A DNA stretch of 32,623 nt from a virus. This document shows, piece after piece, positions 13,612-24,365 of this stretch; position 1 is the first letter of the stretch, and the number at the start of each line of letters is the position of its first letter. The stretch lies in the IMG/VR virus record IMGVR_UViG_3300023192_001177, positions 1 to 32,623 of that record. The stretch is one strand, 5' to 3'. A program made the position numbers and the translations under genes. The notes under the pieces are model-generated. The model made no database searches. It was not told the DNA's origin and was given only the letters and a program-made list of their open reading frames with translations.

Positions 13612-16600
13612 GGCTTGAAACTATCGGATGGTGCGGGGGCCGCTATGGCACCGCGTCGGAGATTGACTGATACATCACTAATGACGATGGCGTTTGGAGA
13701 GGTGTCCCCACCAAAGCCAGCCTCTCTGAAAATATCAATCTGAATAATGTTCCCGGGGGTTTCCACACCCTCAAGATTACTGAGGGGGAGTATTTCGGTT
13801 AAGGCACGGGAGAGGGAGCCATTTATCGGGCAGAATCCCGTGACTGATTCGTTGTTGTTCAGACAGGTTGCCCTCACTCGGATAACAGCCGCCCCACTAT
13901 GAGCAGAGCCGGTCATTGATACGGTGGAAGATAGGGATATTTCGCTGGTGGTAATATCCTTCGGCATAGTGATTCTGCCCGAGAGAGAAGACACCACGGC
14001 GCTTGTGTCTGTAAAGCCCTCCCCGGTGGTTCCACCAACGGGCAATACCAAGCCGTTCCCAGCAGAGAACGCCGCCCCACCGGAGGGTCGAATATCCACA
14101 TTGGAAGATGCGGAGGCTCCACGCATCAGAGAGGGAGATAGTTTCGGCTTTTTCTGTCCCAAAATGCTGAATCCCCCCTCGATAGTCATATCATTGAGCG
14201 CCATTTTCTCTTTCACCCGATTCATAAAGGAGCCCGAAATCCTGTTGCTGGTAAAAGAAGGACTCATGTTTGTCCCTCCCCCGTGTCGTCCGGGTTGACT
14301 GTTTCCACCCTCCGGTATTTGTGGTGATGGGTCTTCACCGAAGATACCGAAGCCATAGGCAGAGGTCGGTTGATAGGGTATTTGCTGGTCTTGACTGTCC
14401 TCCCACCCGTTAAGAATATTGGATGCAGAACCTCCCCCACTCGCCCCTCCGTAGATTGTCGGTCCTTGTCTTCCAACACTGATAGTCGGAAAGAGATAGG
14501 AAATGATGCCCCCTGCTCCTAACGATTCGTCGCGCTCCATTTTCAGTGTTACATTTTCGGTTGTCCTATCATTCACCGACCAATCCACCTGCTGAATTAC
14601 CATAGTTTCATTTGAGAGATTGAGTCCCGCGTCTGTGTATTTCACATAGGTTCCCGGGATGTAAGAATAGTCATCGGTCACATAGACTCTTGGGGCATAC
14701 CATTCTGTCCTATCGTCTGCATAGGAAGACATTTCTTCATAGACTCGGATTCCCAAAGGAAAGATGCTGTCCGTATTGTAACTCCCAATGATGGACCCAC
14801 CGGAAATATCGTGAGCGTTAAGGAGAATAGAGGCACCAGCCGGGTTCCCACATCTATGACGCAATAACGCCCTGCAATATTCTGCGTTGAAAGAGATAAC
14901 GAAGGTGGCACCTGCCGAATTTAGGGTGGATGAATAGGAGGCGGGCACATCAATTTCATAGAATCCACTGTCCTTCACATACTTAGTCGCAAACCCTTCT
15001 AGGCTATCAACATCAAGGGTGGGTGCCCCTCCCCCTTTAGCGGATGAAGTAGTGATGTACGAATAGTCAAGGAATCCAATGGTGAATTCTGCGTTGTCTA
15101 TGTCGGTCCCTGTCTGTCCTGTCTTCAACCATATCCCTACCCTCAATTCCTCGCCCGATGTATCACTCACGACAGGACACTTGGCGGGAACATGAACTAA
15201 TTGGACTGCGTAATTGACGCTATTTGAGCCGTACCAAAAGTAATTCTCGTCCCAATCAATACTCACTGAGACTGAATCTATCGAGGCACTTTGTCCCCAC
15301 CTATCGTATATGTCGGGGTTCCCGTCAGCACCGGTTGTAGCAGTGTACATATTCCCATCCATCGCATTAGTCATGCCGGGGAATAAAACACCTCCCGTAC
15401 CGAGAATACTCCAATATTTCGCTTGGTTGGTATCATCATCATAGCCTTGCATGGCGCGTTGTGGGTCTGCTATGTAACCAAATTTACCGTGCGATAGCAT
15501 CTTGTCTTCGGTGGTGATATCTTTGATAGGGTCTGCTGTGATAGAGAGCCGAGAGTTTTTCAGAGAATTGTACTCCTTTTTCCCTATGGCAAGGGCCTCT
15601 TCATCAGAGAAAATATTATCCAATTCTATAACTTTCCATCGTGTAGCATCAGTAATATCAGGGTCGGGATAGTCAACAAACGCCTGTCCGTTACGGTAAT
15701 ACACACGAACATGGGTAATCCTGTCGGTAACATCGGTCTTCAAGTCGCTGATTATCAGATTATCACGAGAAAGGTCATGTCCGCTATTGTACTTTGGACG
15801 ATATTCCATTCTCCCATCTCGTCCCATCAGATAAGAGAAGTTAGTGGTGTACCCATTCGTGGTCCCTATCCCTGACGCTTGTTGAATTCCTTGAATGCTC
15901 GCCCAAATGGTCTTCGTGCGTGTATCAAACACTGAGCCGTAGGAATCGTTGGTTGAAGTAGTGTTGTAAGTGGTCATGGTTCTCGTGTTTGGAATATTAT
16001 TGATATCGAACATACATGAAAGGCGAGTTTTCGGTAGCCATGTTTCCATGATACCAGCGTTCCAAATTGCCCTGAATTTATCACTATCGAAAAATGTACC
16101 GCTATTTTCGTTGCGTGTGAAACCCTCTAAGTGCATCATTAATCTGAGAATATATGAGGGGGAGATGCTATTCGATATCTGAATAGTATCATAGGCCCCT
16201 TGTAGTAATTCACCGTTGAAATATTGAAAGCGGTCGCCCGCACTGTGCATGGCTCTATTCAGTTTTCTCTGATTTACTACGGGGGTATTGGAAGCCGAAC
16301 CACTAATATTCGTGGTGCTAGTCCCAAAGACCCCATATAACTGTATCGGAATTGTGTAGTCGTCAGCAATTTCCCACAAGCGATACACAGTGGGGATAAA
16401 CTTGACGGATTGAAGTCCCCATGAGTCCCCATAGAGATTTGCTTCCGCGATTTGTCGCATTGTTAGAATGGCCCCATCGAAGATGTACCCCATCAAATTA
16501 ACAGTGATTTCGGTTTCAGACTCCACAGACCTAATCCTCCAATAATACTCTGCACCTTGCACATTGAGAGCCGATGCAGAAATGGGGTTTGTATCATTCT

Positions 16601-19600
16601 TAATGTACATTCCAGCCTTGACTCCATCGGTTTCAAAAGTGGCGCTGGTGTCGTGGAGAGTGACTACCCCGCTCGCGTCATAACTACGCGCCGTCAGAGT
16701 ACCGGTCCTTTCTGTTGCGTTCTTCCCTCTCCATAATGCGAAATATTCAGAGAGTGTTGGATTGGTATTACCAGCCTCAGCCTCCTTAATTCCCGTGACT
16801 CGTGCATAACCCGTGGTATCAAAGATAGAAATGTCGGTTGGTAAGAGATAATCCCTTCCTCTTGGCACATCATCTTCTAGGATGGTATAATCAGTCACCA
16901 ACGATGATTCGTGGGGGTGTGCATTGTAGGGTGGACCCACATTGAAATATGAAGCCACGGCCTCCCTCCAATAGGCATCTATCAACACGGGGTCCCCAGC
17001 AATTGTGGCGATATAATCCTCAAGGTCCGTGGCGCCGCCAGCAGTTTGCCCGCTCTTGCCATTATTTATCGTGGTATTCAGATTGAAAAATTTCGCAGAG
17101 TCAATTACGAGGAAGGACCCTCCCTTGTCTTCCCAATTTCGATAGACGGAGGAATCCGTTCTAATATAATCAATCTCTGTTCCACCAGCCGGTGCTACAT
17201 GAATTCCACCCGTGTTTCCACTATCGGCTACATAGGCCGTGTCTATATCCAAGTAGGCCCCATTGATGGCAGTTACTTCATACATCCCATTTATGGCAAC
17301 AGAATTATAAATGTGAGCGTAACTCTCGACTGTAAAATTTGTTGTAGAGTCAAAACCATTCAGTCGCATTTTACCTGAGCCATTATCAGACACCGAAGTT
17401 ACAAGCGCACCGAGGGAGTAGTCCGCGGGTTTCGACCATGCTCCATCGGTTGAGGGGTCGTTAGTCGCGTCTATGTCCCACATTTCATAGTCTTCTCCAA
17501 GTTTTAGGTCGGTAAATTTATCCATGATACCATCCATGTTTTCGTCTTGGTCGGTGTACCATAGTCCAACATCATAGTTTTCTGCGGTGGGGTACATCAG
17601 TCCGAATTTCTCTTTCCTGAATCCTCCCGCCGCGTCTGCTCTACCGTTGTTCCTCATATCGGACCACAGTAACCACAGATGCTTATAACTCGGTCCCAAG
17701 TCCAAGATATTGATTTTGGGATAGATATTTTCAATGGCTGTTCCAAGATGGCTCTTGCTGATATATTCACACCCGATGAGGTAGTAACTTCCACCGGAAG
17801 ACACCCTTCCTCTCCAAATGAAGGTATCTGCTGAACCGTTCGCATCCACGATTTCTCCCAATCCACTGTACACTGTTGCTAATGCCGAATATACGCCAGC
17901 ATTCACCTCAATAACTTCATCCACCGAATAAATATTCTGAGGGCTGGTTAACTTGTAGGAAACAAGTGGCGTTTTTCTGATATTTCCGAAGTGATACCTG
18001 AACCATAGAGATAGAGGGAGGTCCCTCATCCATCGGGCATGAACCGCCTTGCTTCCTATGTTTTTATCGGCGGCCGTGGGAATAGGAATCATTTGCCCGC
18101 GGGCCGTACTCACATAGACTTGTGCATCTCCCTTCAATAATGCAGTGTTACAGCCATGCAGGCCCGAGTATATGCCGGGGGGATGGTCAACCCACCATTG
18201 TTCCATATAACGAGCATCCTTGTCCCAATAAAGACCAATCTCTGTTCCCTGTTTAACCACCACATCGTCTAAATCGTAGGCTGAAATAGTCTGTGCGAGC
18301 CCGTGGCAGAACGAGGTGTTGTTTGGAGGAATGGGAATAAGACCATCATTCAATTCAGCATAGGATAAAACGCCGGACAAGTTTTGTGTACCTCCCAAAT
18401 CATCGTCTAACTCCTTGTAGATGATTGGGGTCCCATTGATACTCGCTGTCTGAACCCATATTTCTCCGAAATAAGACCCACTTCTGAAATTGGAAGAATC
18501 AATCACCGAAATTTCAAAAGAGCCTTCTGCCACAGACCCACCTTGACTCTGCGGTCCCAAAGTGCTTTCAGCATTGATATGATAGGGGGTATCTGTCGTT
18601 ACAATCCAATAGTAGAGGGGGTCCCCCCCGCTCATGTAGGGGGTATCGTCTTCGTAATCGTACCTACCGAATCCCTCATGGTAATTCAAGACCTTTTCAA
18701 TTGATATGCAGGTATGCGTTCCCGCAATTGTGGGGTAAGAATCTCCATCGGCGGTACTCTCGGCCGGGACTGTGAAGGAATCACCCGGGAATAACCCCGG
18801 GTCGCCATCGAACCAAAATGTGTAGTGACTTTCATCGGTGGGGTCATTAATATTGGGATGTACCAAGCGCAAATTGTTGAAACTTCGTCCGTAGAAGTAA
18901 TGAAGGTTGTCGCTAGTTATTCCCGTGATAATATCACCACCCTCCCTTCCGCTAAAATCTGAAAATACCAAGCGCAAATTCGTGTATTTGCCAGCGTATG
19001 CAATTGTACTCGCACTATCCGGTGTGAATGGAAGGTCGGCTATTGCGAAATGTAGCCTCTGATTTCCATTGGAAAGGGTCGTGACTTGAACGGGGCTCTT
19101 ATCCACGATATTATTCGCAGATACAGCCACCCCTCCCGCAGTTTCAGAATTTAGAATGCTGACTACCGAAGAAGTCGTGAAACCCGGATTTCCTCTCAAG
19201 TCAACATACGAATAAATGGCCGTAACTGAATCAATGGTGGTGTCCTCTTGTCCGAAACCGATTATACCCACACCCTCATACTGCTTCTCGATGGAGTTAG
19301 GTCCATATTCGCTGTTTTCGTTATTGTACATCTGAATTGGATTTCCTGCATTCAATTGGGTCCGCTGGTCTATCCTCTCCAAGTAGTCATCGTCAATATC
19401 GAAACCAACGGTGGGTTTTAGATTAAGGAGGGGGGATGCTCCTGTGTACATGAGAGTGTTGAATCCTTGAGCATCAAAGAGCCAATAGGGAGTATTTGAT
19501 TCAGAGGTATTCAGTCCCTTTTGACCAATCTCCCAAAGAGGGACCTGTCTATCCAATAGGGACATCAAATCTTCTGCTTTGATTAATAATTTTCTACTTC

Positions 19601-21224
19601 TCAGATTTTGAATAATATTCATCCTTGTACAGACTCCCTTCCATGTGGGCCTATCAATTCTGTTCGTCGTTTCTCTATATCCTCCGGTGGGGTTCGTGAA
19701 CATGAGAAGAAGCCAATCCCTGATTGAATTATCTGAGAAGAGAGTGGTTAATTGAGTGGTGTAATCGGAAACATTCTCTCCGATTTTATCACCGGTCAAA
19801 GAAGGGTCATCAGTAAGACCGAGTGTGATATTTGAAAAACCATTCACAGGGCTTTTCATCCTCATATCGCTCACTTGAGGAAGGTCATCACCTGCTGGAT
19901 GGTCTGTAAGAGGACGATACAGTGCCGCTCTATCCATCATCAAGGTCATAGAGGCATAATCATACCTATGACCATATTCCATATCCGTTACGGGATATGC
20001 CTGCATATCCCAACCGTACATATCTTCTGCCACTACGCCCGGTCCCCCGGCCATGCTATACCCGGTGCTGTAAGTACCCGCAGAGTCGTTGGTGGTGGTA
20101 ATCTCGGTCCCGTCGTGATAAACCTTGAATTTCCCGGTGGTGTAGTCTATCACGAAGTCAAGGTCAATCCACGCATCATACTTGGTGTAGGAGGAAGCAC
20201 TCGTGCTATTATCATACAGGGCTCCGTAGTAATCATAGGTAGTACCCTTCAAACCATTTCCCGTGTCGAAATTCATTGACCACACGATTTCGGGTGTACC
20301 GGTCAGTCCATTATCAAGATTGCCGGTGGGTGTAGAATCATATCCAACACTGAGTTTGATGATAGGGGGGACCTTGCCATTATCTGAGGACGCTCTACCG
20401 TTGAATGAGCGAATCGCAAAACGCACGGTGAAAATATCACCGTCCTTGACCGAATTTATTGAACCATCATAAATCACCGCAGATTTTGTACCGTGGGCGG
20501 TGGGGTCATTATGGAAAGACTGAATACAGAGAATGGGTTTGCCCGAGGGAGAGCGAACGGGCTGAAAAACCACACGGGGACTCTCTATTGTGCCTCCGTC
20601 CTTGTGGTCAAACTCAGTCATTTCCCCCAGCCATACTCCGGCCAAATGGGCCCTCTGAATGAAGTCCCCGGCCTGTGTAACATCCTTTCCACCAGCGTTT
20701 TTATTCTCGTAATTCGTAACTGTGTAGTTTTTGTTAAGTGTGCGTCCAAATGTTGCATCATTTTCACCGAGGGGAATGATGTAACGACCGAGAGTATCGT
20801 GTCCGTTCACGAGAAGGAGATATGAGGCCCCTGCGGCGTTGTTGTAGCGATATTTATTCCCGATGTGTCCGTCGGGGTACTGTAACTGCGCCTTTCCCTC
20901 CCAATTGCTCGGACTCTGCCTTATCACATCGCAACCGAGCCAATTGAATGAACCCGTGTTGGATAATCTCTGTGTTACATCTCCTGTTCCCGTCAGTGTG
21001 GAATCGTAATTATTGGCCTTAGCCCGTTCGACATAGGACCAACGGTAACGGGGACTGAGGGTTGCCTCCCCATTCATAGGATTTCCATAGTGGGATTTTG
21101 TGTGTACGAATGCGTCTGTGGCCGAAGGCTCATTCGTGTCGCTGGGTATGCTTCTCGCTCCCGAGAAGTCGTCGTAATATCCCGCGAGCCAAAACCCGTA
21201 CTTACTTTCCACCGTGCGAACCAT
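13599..21224 (-). CDS. Giant multidomain tail-tip / baseplate hub protein
   Basis: A 2541-residue protein whose ATG directly abuts the tape-measure stop, the classic place for distal tail, hub and fibre proteins. It is rich in Gly, Ser, Thr, Asp and Tyr and mostly beta. Roughly residues 245-385 look like a LamG/concanavalin jelly roll (AWIDLDFVIDYTTGKFKVY). Residues about 1760-1930 resemble a tail-hub domain (VTDRITHVRVYYRNGQ, then EEALAIGKKEYNSLKNS). A second jelly-roll or carbohydrate-binding-like region follows near 2000-2200. The end is Gly/Pro-rich and then a strand-rich C-terminal domain. It probably combines hub, central tip and receptor-binding roles. No peptidase or lyase active site was identified. 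Domain limits are estimates. Confidence 0.75.
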   Translation of the reverse strand: MVRTVESKYGFWLAGYYDDFSGARSIPSDTNEPSATDAFVHTKSHYGNPMNGEATLSPRYRWSYVERAKANNYDSTLTGTGDVTQRLSNTGSFNWLGCDVIRQSPSNWEGKAQLQYPDGHIGNKYRYNNAAGASYLLLVNGHDTLGRYIIPLGENDATFGRTLNKNYTVTNYENKNAGGKDVTQAGDFIQRAHLAGVWLGEMTEFDHKDGGTIESPRVVFQPVRSPSGKPILCIQSFHNDPTAHGTKSAVIYDGSINSVKDGDIFTVRFAIRSFNGRASSDNGKVPPIIKLSVGYDSTPTGNLDNGLTGTPEIVWSMNFDTGNGLKGTTYDYYGALYDNSTSASSYTKYDAWIDLDFVIDYTTGKFKVYHDGTEITTTNDSAGTYSTGYSMAGGPGVVAEDMYGWDMQAYPVTDMEYGHRYDYASMTLMMDRAALYRPLTDHPAGDDLPQVSDMRMKSPVNGFSNITLGLTDDPSLTGDKIGENVSDYTTQLTTLFSDNSIRDWLLLMFTNPTGGYRETTNRIDRPTWKGVCTRMNIIQNLRSRKLLIKAEDLMSLLDRQVPLWEIGQKGLNTSESNTPYWLFDAQGFNTLMYTGASPLLNLKPTVGFDIDDDYLERIDQRTQLNAGNPIQMYNNENSEYGPNSIEKQYEGVGIIGFGQEDTTIDSVTAIYSYVDLRGNPGFTTSSVVSILNSETAGGVAVSANNIVDKSPVQVTTLSNGNQRLHFAIADLPFTPDSASTIAYAGKYTNLRLVFSDFSGREGGDIITGITSDNLHYFYGRSFNNLRLVHPNINDPTDESHYTFWFDGDPGLFPGDSFTVPAESTADGDSYPTIAGTHTCISIEKVLNYHEGFGRYDYEDDTPYMSGGDPLYYWIVTTDTPYHINAESTLGPQSQGGSVAEGSFEISVIDSSNFRSGSYFGEIWVQTASINGTPIIYKELDDDLGGTQNLSGVLSYAELNDGLIPIPPNNTSFCHGLAQTISAYDLDDVVVKQGTEIGLYWDKDARYMEQWWVDHPPGIYSGLHGCNTALLKGDAQVYVSTARGQMIPIPTAADKNIGSKAVHARWMRDLPLSLWFRYHFGNIRKTPLVSYKLTSPQNIYSVDEVIEVNAGVYSALATVYSGLGEIVDANGSADTFIWRGRVSSGGSYYLIGCEYISKSHLGTAIENIYPKINILDLGPSYKHLWLLWSDMRNNGRADAAGGFRKEKFGLMYPTAENYDVGLWYTDQDENMDGIMDKFTDLKLGEDYEMWDIDATNDPSTDGAWSKPADYSLGALVTSVSDNGSGKMRLNGFDSTTNFTVESYAHIYNSVAINGMYEVTAINGAYLDIDTAYVADSGNTGGIHVAPAGGTEIDYIRTDSSVYRNWEDKGGSFLVIDSAKFFNLNTTINNGKSGQTAGGATDLEDYIATIAGDPVLIDAYWREAVASYFNVGPPYNAHPHESSLVTDYTILEDDVPRGRDYLLPTDISIFDTTGYARVTGIKEAEAGNTNPTLSEYFALWRGKNATERTGTLTARSYDASGVVTLHDTSATFETDGVKAGMYIKNDTNPISASALNVQGAEYYWRIRSVESETEITVNLMGYIFDGAILTMRQIAEANLYGDSWGLQSVKFIPTVYRLWEIADDYTIPIQLYGVFGTSTTNISGSASNTPVVNQRKLNRAMHSAGDRFQYFNGELLQGAYDTIQISNSISPSYILRLMMHLEGFTRNENSGTFFDSDKFRAIWNAGIMETWLPKTRLSCMFDINNIPNTRTMTTYNTTSTNDSYGSVFDTRTKTIWASIQGIQQASGIGTTNGYTTNFSYLMGRDGRMEYRPKYNSGHDLSRDNLIISDLKTDVTDRITHVRVYYRNGQAFVDYPDPDITDATRWKVIELDNIFSDEEALAIGKKEYNSLKNSRLSITADPIKDITTEDKMLSHGKFGYIADPQRAMQGYDDDTNQAKYWSILGTGGVLFPGMTNAMDGNMYTATTGADGNPDIYDRWGQSASIDSVSVSIDWDENYFWYGSNSVNYAVQLVHVPAKCPVVSDTSGEELRVGIWLKTGQTGTDIDNAEFTIGFLDYSYITTSSAKGGGAPTLDVDSLEGFATKYVKDSGFYEIDVPASYSSTLNSAGATFVISFNAEYCRALLRHRCGNPAGASILLNAHDISGGSIIGSYNTDSIFPLGIRVYEEMSSYADDRTEWYAPRVYVTDDYSYIPGTYVKYTDAGLNLSNETMVIQQVDWSVNDRTTENVTLKMERDESLGAGGIISYLFPTISVGRQGPTIYGGASGGGSASNILNGWEDSQDQQIPYQPTSAYGFGIFGEDPSPQIPEGGNSQPGRHGGGTNMSPSFTSNRISGSFMNRVKEKMALNDMTIEGGFSILGQKKPKLSPSLMRGASASSNVDIRPSGGAAFSAGNGLVLPVGGTTGEGFTDTSAVVSSLSGRITMPKDITTSEISLSSTVSMTGSAHSGAAVIRVRATCLNNNESVTGFCPINGSLSRALTEILPLSNLEGVETPGNIIQIDIFREAGFGGDTSPNAIVISDVSVNLRRGAIAAPAPSDSFKPQTS

Positions 21225-24068
21225 TCAGAACACTATCCCTCTTGCTCTCCCTTCTTCTTCGATAGCATCCAAAATCACATTCGCTACTTGGTCTGTCGTT
21301 AGACCGTTGAAATTGTTGGTCTGAATTACCTCAGTATTCGCCACGAAATTCTCAATGCCTCTCTGCTCTATCTGCTTGATTAATGCACCCGAAACATTAC
21401 CAGCCTTGAACCCAAAGAACAATTCCTCACGAGCATTACCGAATGAGTACATTTCATCCTCTGCATCCGACAGTGCGCTAGCAAAATCTGTTATAGAAGA
21501 AGTGTCGAAGTAATTCGCTTGTGACTGTCTATTGAACCAATCGTAGTCGTAATCCCCTACTAAATCTGTTTCCTTCCTCCAAAGACCGAGGACACTTCCA
21601 ATTTTCTCAAGAAGGTATGAAATAACAGTGATATAAACCATCCACTTTAGGACCCCCGTAATTGTGCTTGCCACTGTCGTTTCTACACCATCAAGCGCGA
21701 CCTTCGCGGAGCCCGCCGCCGCCGCCATATTGTTGAAACTAACCGCGGCCGCATTGTTGGCTTTGGCAAGGTTCCCTGCTTGGATTGCGGCACCCCCCAT
21801 AGAAGTCATCGCTTGTCCCATCTGAACCATCATAATTGCACCGGAAAGTGCCATCGCTATCATCTGAATACGCGCGGCCCTTCCTCCATCAGCAGACTTA
21901 AATAGCATATCTCCGAATAGGGAAATGAACCCCGTTGCGGCCATCGCACCCATGCTGGCTTGCATCAAATTGATTTGAAGGTTAGACAATTGCCAATTCA
22001 TTTCACCTGTTGATTGATTGGCACTATCCATAGACTCATCATAGAGATGCAGAGCGCCCTTCGATTGTCGAATAACGCTGTCTGTACCAATGAGGGTTTT
22101 CATCCTCTTAGCCTCTACCTGATAGAGGGCGTCTATTTTCTGCATTCTTGCATCAATGAGGGGGAGGCTCTTCTCCGTAAGTTTGTTAAATTCGGCTTCC
22201 TCTATGTTCAATCTGTATTTTACGCTGGATAATCGGTTGAGTTCTCGGGCTCTCGTTGCAGGGTCCTTCATTTTCATGGCGGCGGCGTGTGCTATGGCGA
22301 ATGCGGCCCTTTTCGCCATGAGTTTAACCCTCTCCTGCTCCATGAATACGATATCTTGAGCCTGTAAGGCATCCGCATTTCCTATCCGTAACAATACGAT
22401 AGCGATATCTCTTTGCGCCTTCAAAGCCATCCAATTTGCGAGGTGGGTTTTTGCACTTTGCTGGGCGAGTAATTGCTCTACACGAATTGCCTCGTGCTTC
22501 AATTCCAGCGTGGAGAACAGCCCTTGATTGTATATCCCTATGAGCCTATTGAGTGAATATTGACCCGTATTCATCATCCCGTACCCTCTCGACTCATTAT
22601 CGAAGTATGCGATACGCTGACCCGCCACTGCTCTCTGAATAGCATGGAAGGTCATCAGAGCAACCTGTAACTGCTTGATGTTGAGTAGAGCGGCCAAGAA
22701 CGGCGCATACATCTTCTCTGCGACCTGTTGCATAGCCATGAGGCGACCAGCAACCTGTCCCAATATGGGGTATTGCTCAGTTAGAGCCCTTGTAGTTAGA
22801 ACAAATTCACGGTAGAAATCCGCTTGGCGCTGTGTTGCTAATGTGGTAGCAGGTATGAAACCCTCACCCAAAGCGCCCTGCCACTTATCCAATTCTGCTC
22901 TCGCAACCTTCAATTGGTGGTGTTGAGTTTCCAAACGGTCTGCAAGATATTCAATGGCGTTTCCTGCTTCATCCATCACCGGTTTCGATTGGATGTAACC
23001 TTCCATCGCCAACTGATTGACTCGTGTTAGGTCTTCCATGAGGAAGACGAAGCGGGCGTAATGCCTGTTTCCGGCGATAGCCTGTGCAAGTGCCATCCTT
23101 TGCCCTTGCTCCAATTGAGCATACACAGGGGCTAACTCATTGAGAATGGTTTCCAACCCACGCATATTCCCCTCTGAATCTTTGACCTGTACTCCGTATG
23201 CTTGGACGGCATCTGCGGCCCCATTAATATTGGCACCCAATCTAGCATAGGCCATTCTTAGAGAGGTTCCTGCCTTCTGTGCAGTTACCCCTCTTTCAAT
23301 TAGCATGGCAGACATGGCGGCCATGAATTCAATTGAGTCCCCAGCAAGAGTAGCGGCCCCAGCGAATTCATTCATGGCTGATACTATTTGAGGCATAATC
23401 GCGGCGCTGTTATCCTCTATGCTGTTGAGAGCGTTGATTGTATTCGACATTTCCTTCGTAACATGAATGCGTTGTTGTTGTGCGCTCATCAAGGCGTATT
23501 CCTCTCGGGTCACATCTTGGAAAACGAATTGGGTCTGTTGCATTAAGGAAATCATCTTTTCCTGCGCTTCACGAGCCTCCATTTCACCGATAAGCCCGAA
23601 GGCAAGGCTCGTTTTCACGGCGGCTGGTAGGGCCGCTTCTCCCATCACCGATGCTAACTGTGCCATGCGGGCGCCCGCTTGATAGGATTGCTCTGCTGTA
23701 TAACCAAAGGCATTTCCTATCTCTGTTATTTCCTGTCCCAACGCCGCTTGATTAGTTTCCCTCACGAACTTCTCAAATTCAATTCGTGCTAACTCGACAT
23801 CCTCCGCAATCGGCATTGTAGCGTTTCGCAAATCATCGAGAGGTTTGAAAACCTCCATTACTGCATCTTCAATATTACTGAGCCCATCAAGCATAAGCCC
23901 TTCAAAGGCAGTCATAGCGGCGCCTGCATCCTTAATCAGACGCCCTGCTTGGAAAGTCCCCACAATGTCGAAGAAGACCATTGAGGCGCCAGCCCGTAGC
24001 ACAATCATGGCTACCGCACAGGATAACAGAATTAAGGGAGTGAAATTTAGTAGAAAAATTTCAATCAT
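21225..24068 (-). CDS. Tail tape measure protein
   Basis: A 947-residue, mostly helical, Ala/Met/Gln-rich protein. Residues about 90-350 match the TP901-type tape measure core pattern (AFGYTAEQSYQAGARMAQLASV and on to GTSLRMAYARLGANINGAA, quoted in part), and hydrophobic segments lie near 715-745 and 800-825 (VLKWMVYITVISYLLEKIG). The N-terminus begins with a hydrophobic stretch; an internal Met near residue 30 is an alternative start. The protein sets tail length and is threaded through the tube. At the usual 0.15 nm per residue, it suggests a tail of about 140 nm. It overlaps the chaperone gene by 8 bp. Confidence 0.88.
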   Translation of the reverse strand: MIEIFLLNFTPLILLSCAVAMIVLRAGASMVFFDIVGTFQAGRLIKDAGAAMTAFEGLMLDGLSNIEDAVMEVFKPLDDLRNATMPIAEDVELARIEFEKFVRETNQAALGQEITEIGNAFGYTAEQSYQAGARMAQLASVMGEAALPAAVKTSLAFGLIGEMEAREAQEKMISLMQQTQFVFQDVTREEYALMSAQQQRIHVTKEMSNTINALNSIEDNSAAIMPQIVSAMNEFAGAATLAGDSIEFMAAMSAMLIERGVTAQKAGTSLRMAYARLGANINGAADAVQAYGVQVKDSEGNMRGLETILNELAPVYAQLEQGQRMALAQAIAGNRHYARFVFLMEDLTRVNQLAMEGYIQSKPVMDEAGNAIEYLADRLETQHHQLKVARAELDKWQGALGEGFIPATTLATQRQADFYREFVLTTRALTEQYPILGQVAGRLMAMQQVAEKMYAPFLAALLNIKQLQVALMTFHAIQRAVAGQRIAYFDNESRGYGMMNTGQYSLNRLIGIYNQGLFSTLELKHEAIRVEQLLAQQSAKTHLANWMALKAQRDIAIVLLRIGNADALQAQDIVFMEQERVKLMAKRAAFAIAHAAAMKMKDPATRARELNRLSSVKYRLNIEEAEFNKLTEKSLPLIDARMQKIDALYQVEAKRMKTLIGTDSVIRQSKGALHLYDESMDSANQSTGEMNWQLSNLQINLMQASMGAMAATGFISLFGDMLFKSADGGRAARIQMIAMALSGAIMMVQMGQAMTSMGGAAIQAGNLAKANNAAAVSFNNMAAAAGSAKVALDGVETTVASTITGVLKWMVYITVISYLLEKIGSVLGLWRKETDLVGDYDYDWFNRQSQANYFDTSSITDFASALSDAEDEMYSFGNAREELFFGFKAGNVSGALIKQIEQRGIENFVANTEVIQTNNFNGLTTDQVANVILDAIEEEGRARGIVF

Positions 24069-24351
24069 TCATATTCTCTCCACTCTTGGTACCTCGGATG
24101 GGTACCCCGCTATCTCTCAATGCCCCGAACAAGGACTCATTGTCTGATAATTGTTTGCGATGCTCTCGTCGCTGATTTTTACGAGCCACAGCCCCCTTTC
24201 CCCTATCTGCTTGCGTGACTTTATCGGTCTGCTCACTTACTCGCTCTGCTATTTCGGAAGCCACCAACAGGTCCATCTCTAAGGCCCACTGACCTCCTTC
24301 ACAGTTATACCGCTCGTAAAAATCAGCCGGCGTCGTCCCTTTGAACGACAT
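24061..24351 (-). CDS. Putative tail assembly chaperone, second component
   Basis: A 96-residue charged, helical protein lying between the first chaperone candidate and the tape measure gene, the position of the gpT-like part of tail chaperones. It begins MSFKGTTPADFYERY and has a WALEMDLLVASEIAERV helix, then a basic middle and a short tail. In many phages the equivalent is made by frameshifting from the upstream gene; here a separate ATG and a 14-bp gap suggest independent translation. The call rests on position and size. Confidence 0.5.
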   Translation of the reverse strand: MSFKGTTPADFYERYNCEGGQWALEMDLLVASEIAERVSEQTDKVTQADRGKGAVARKNQRREHRKQLSDNESLFGALRDSGVPIRGTKSGENMND

Positions 24352-24365
24352 ACAGAGCGATGGTG

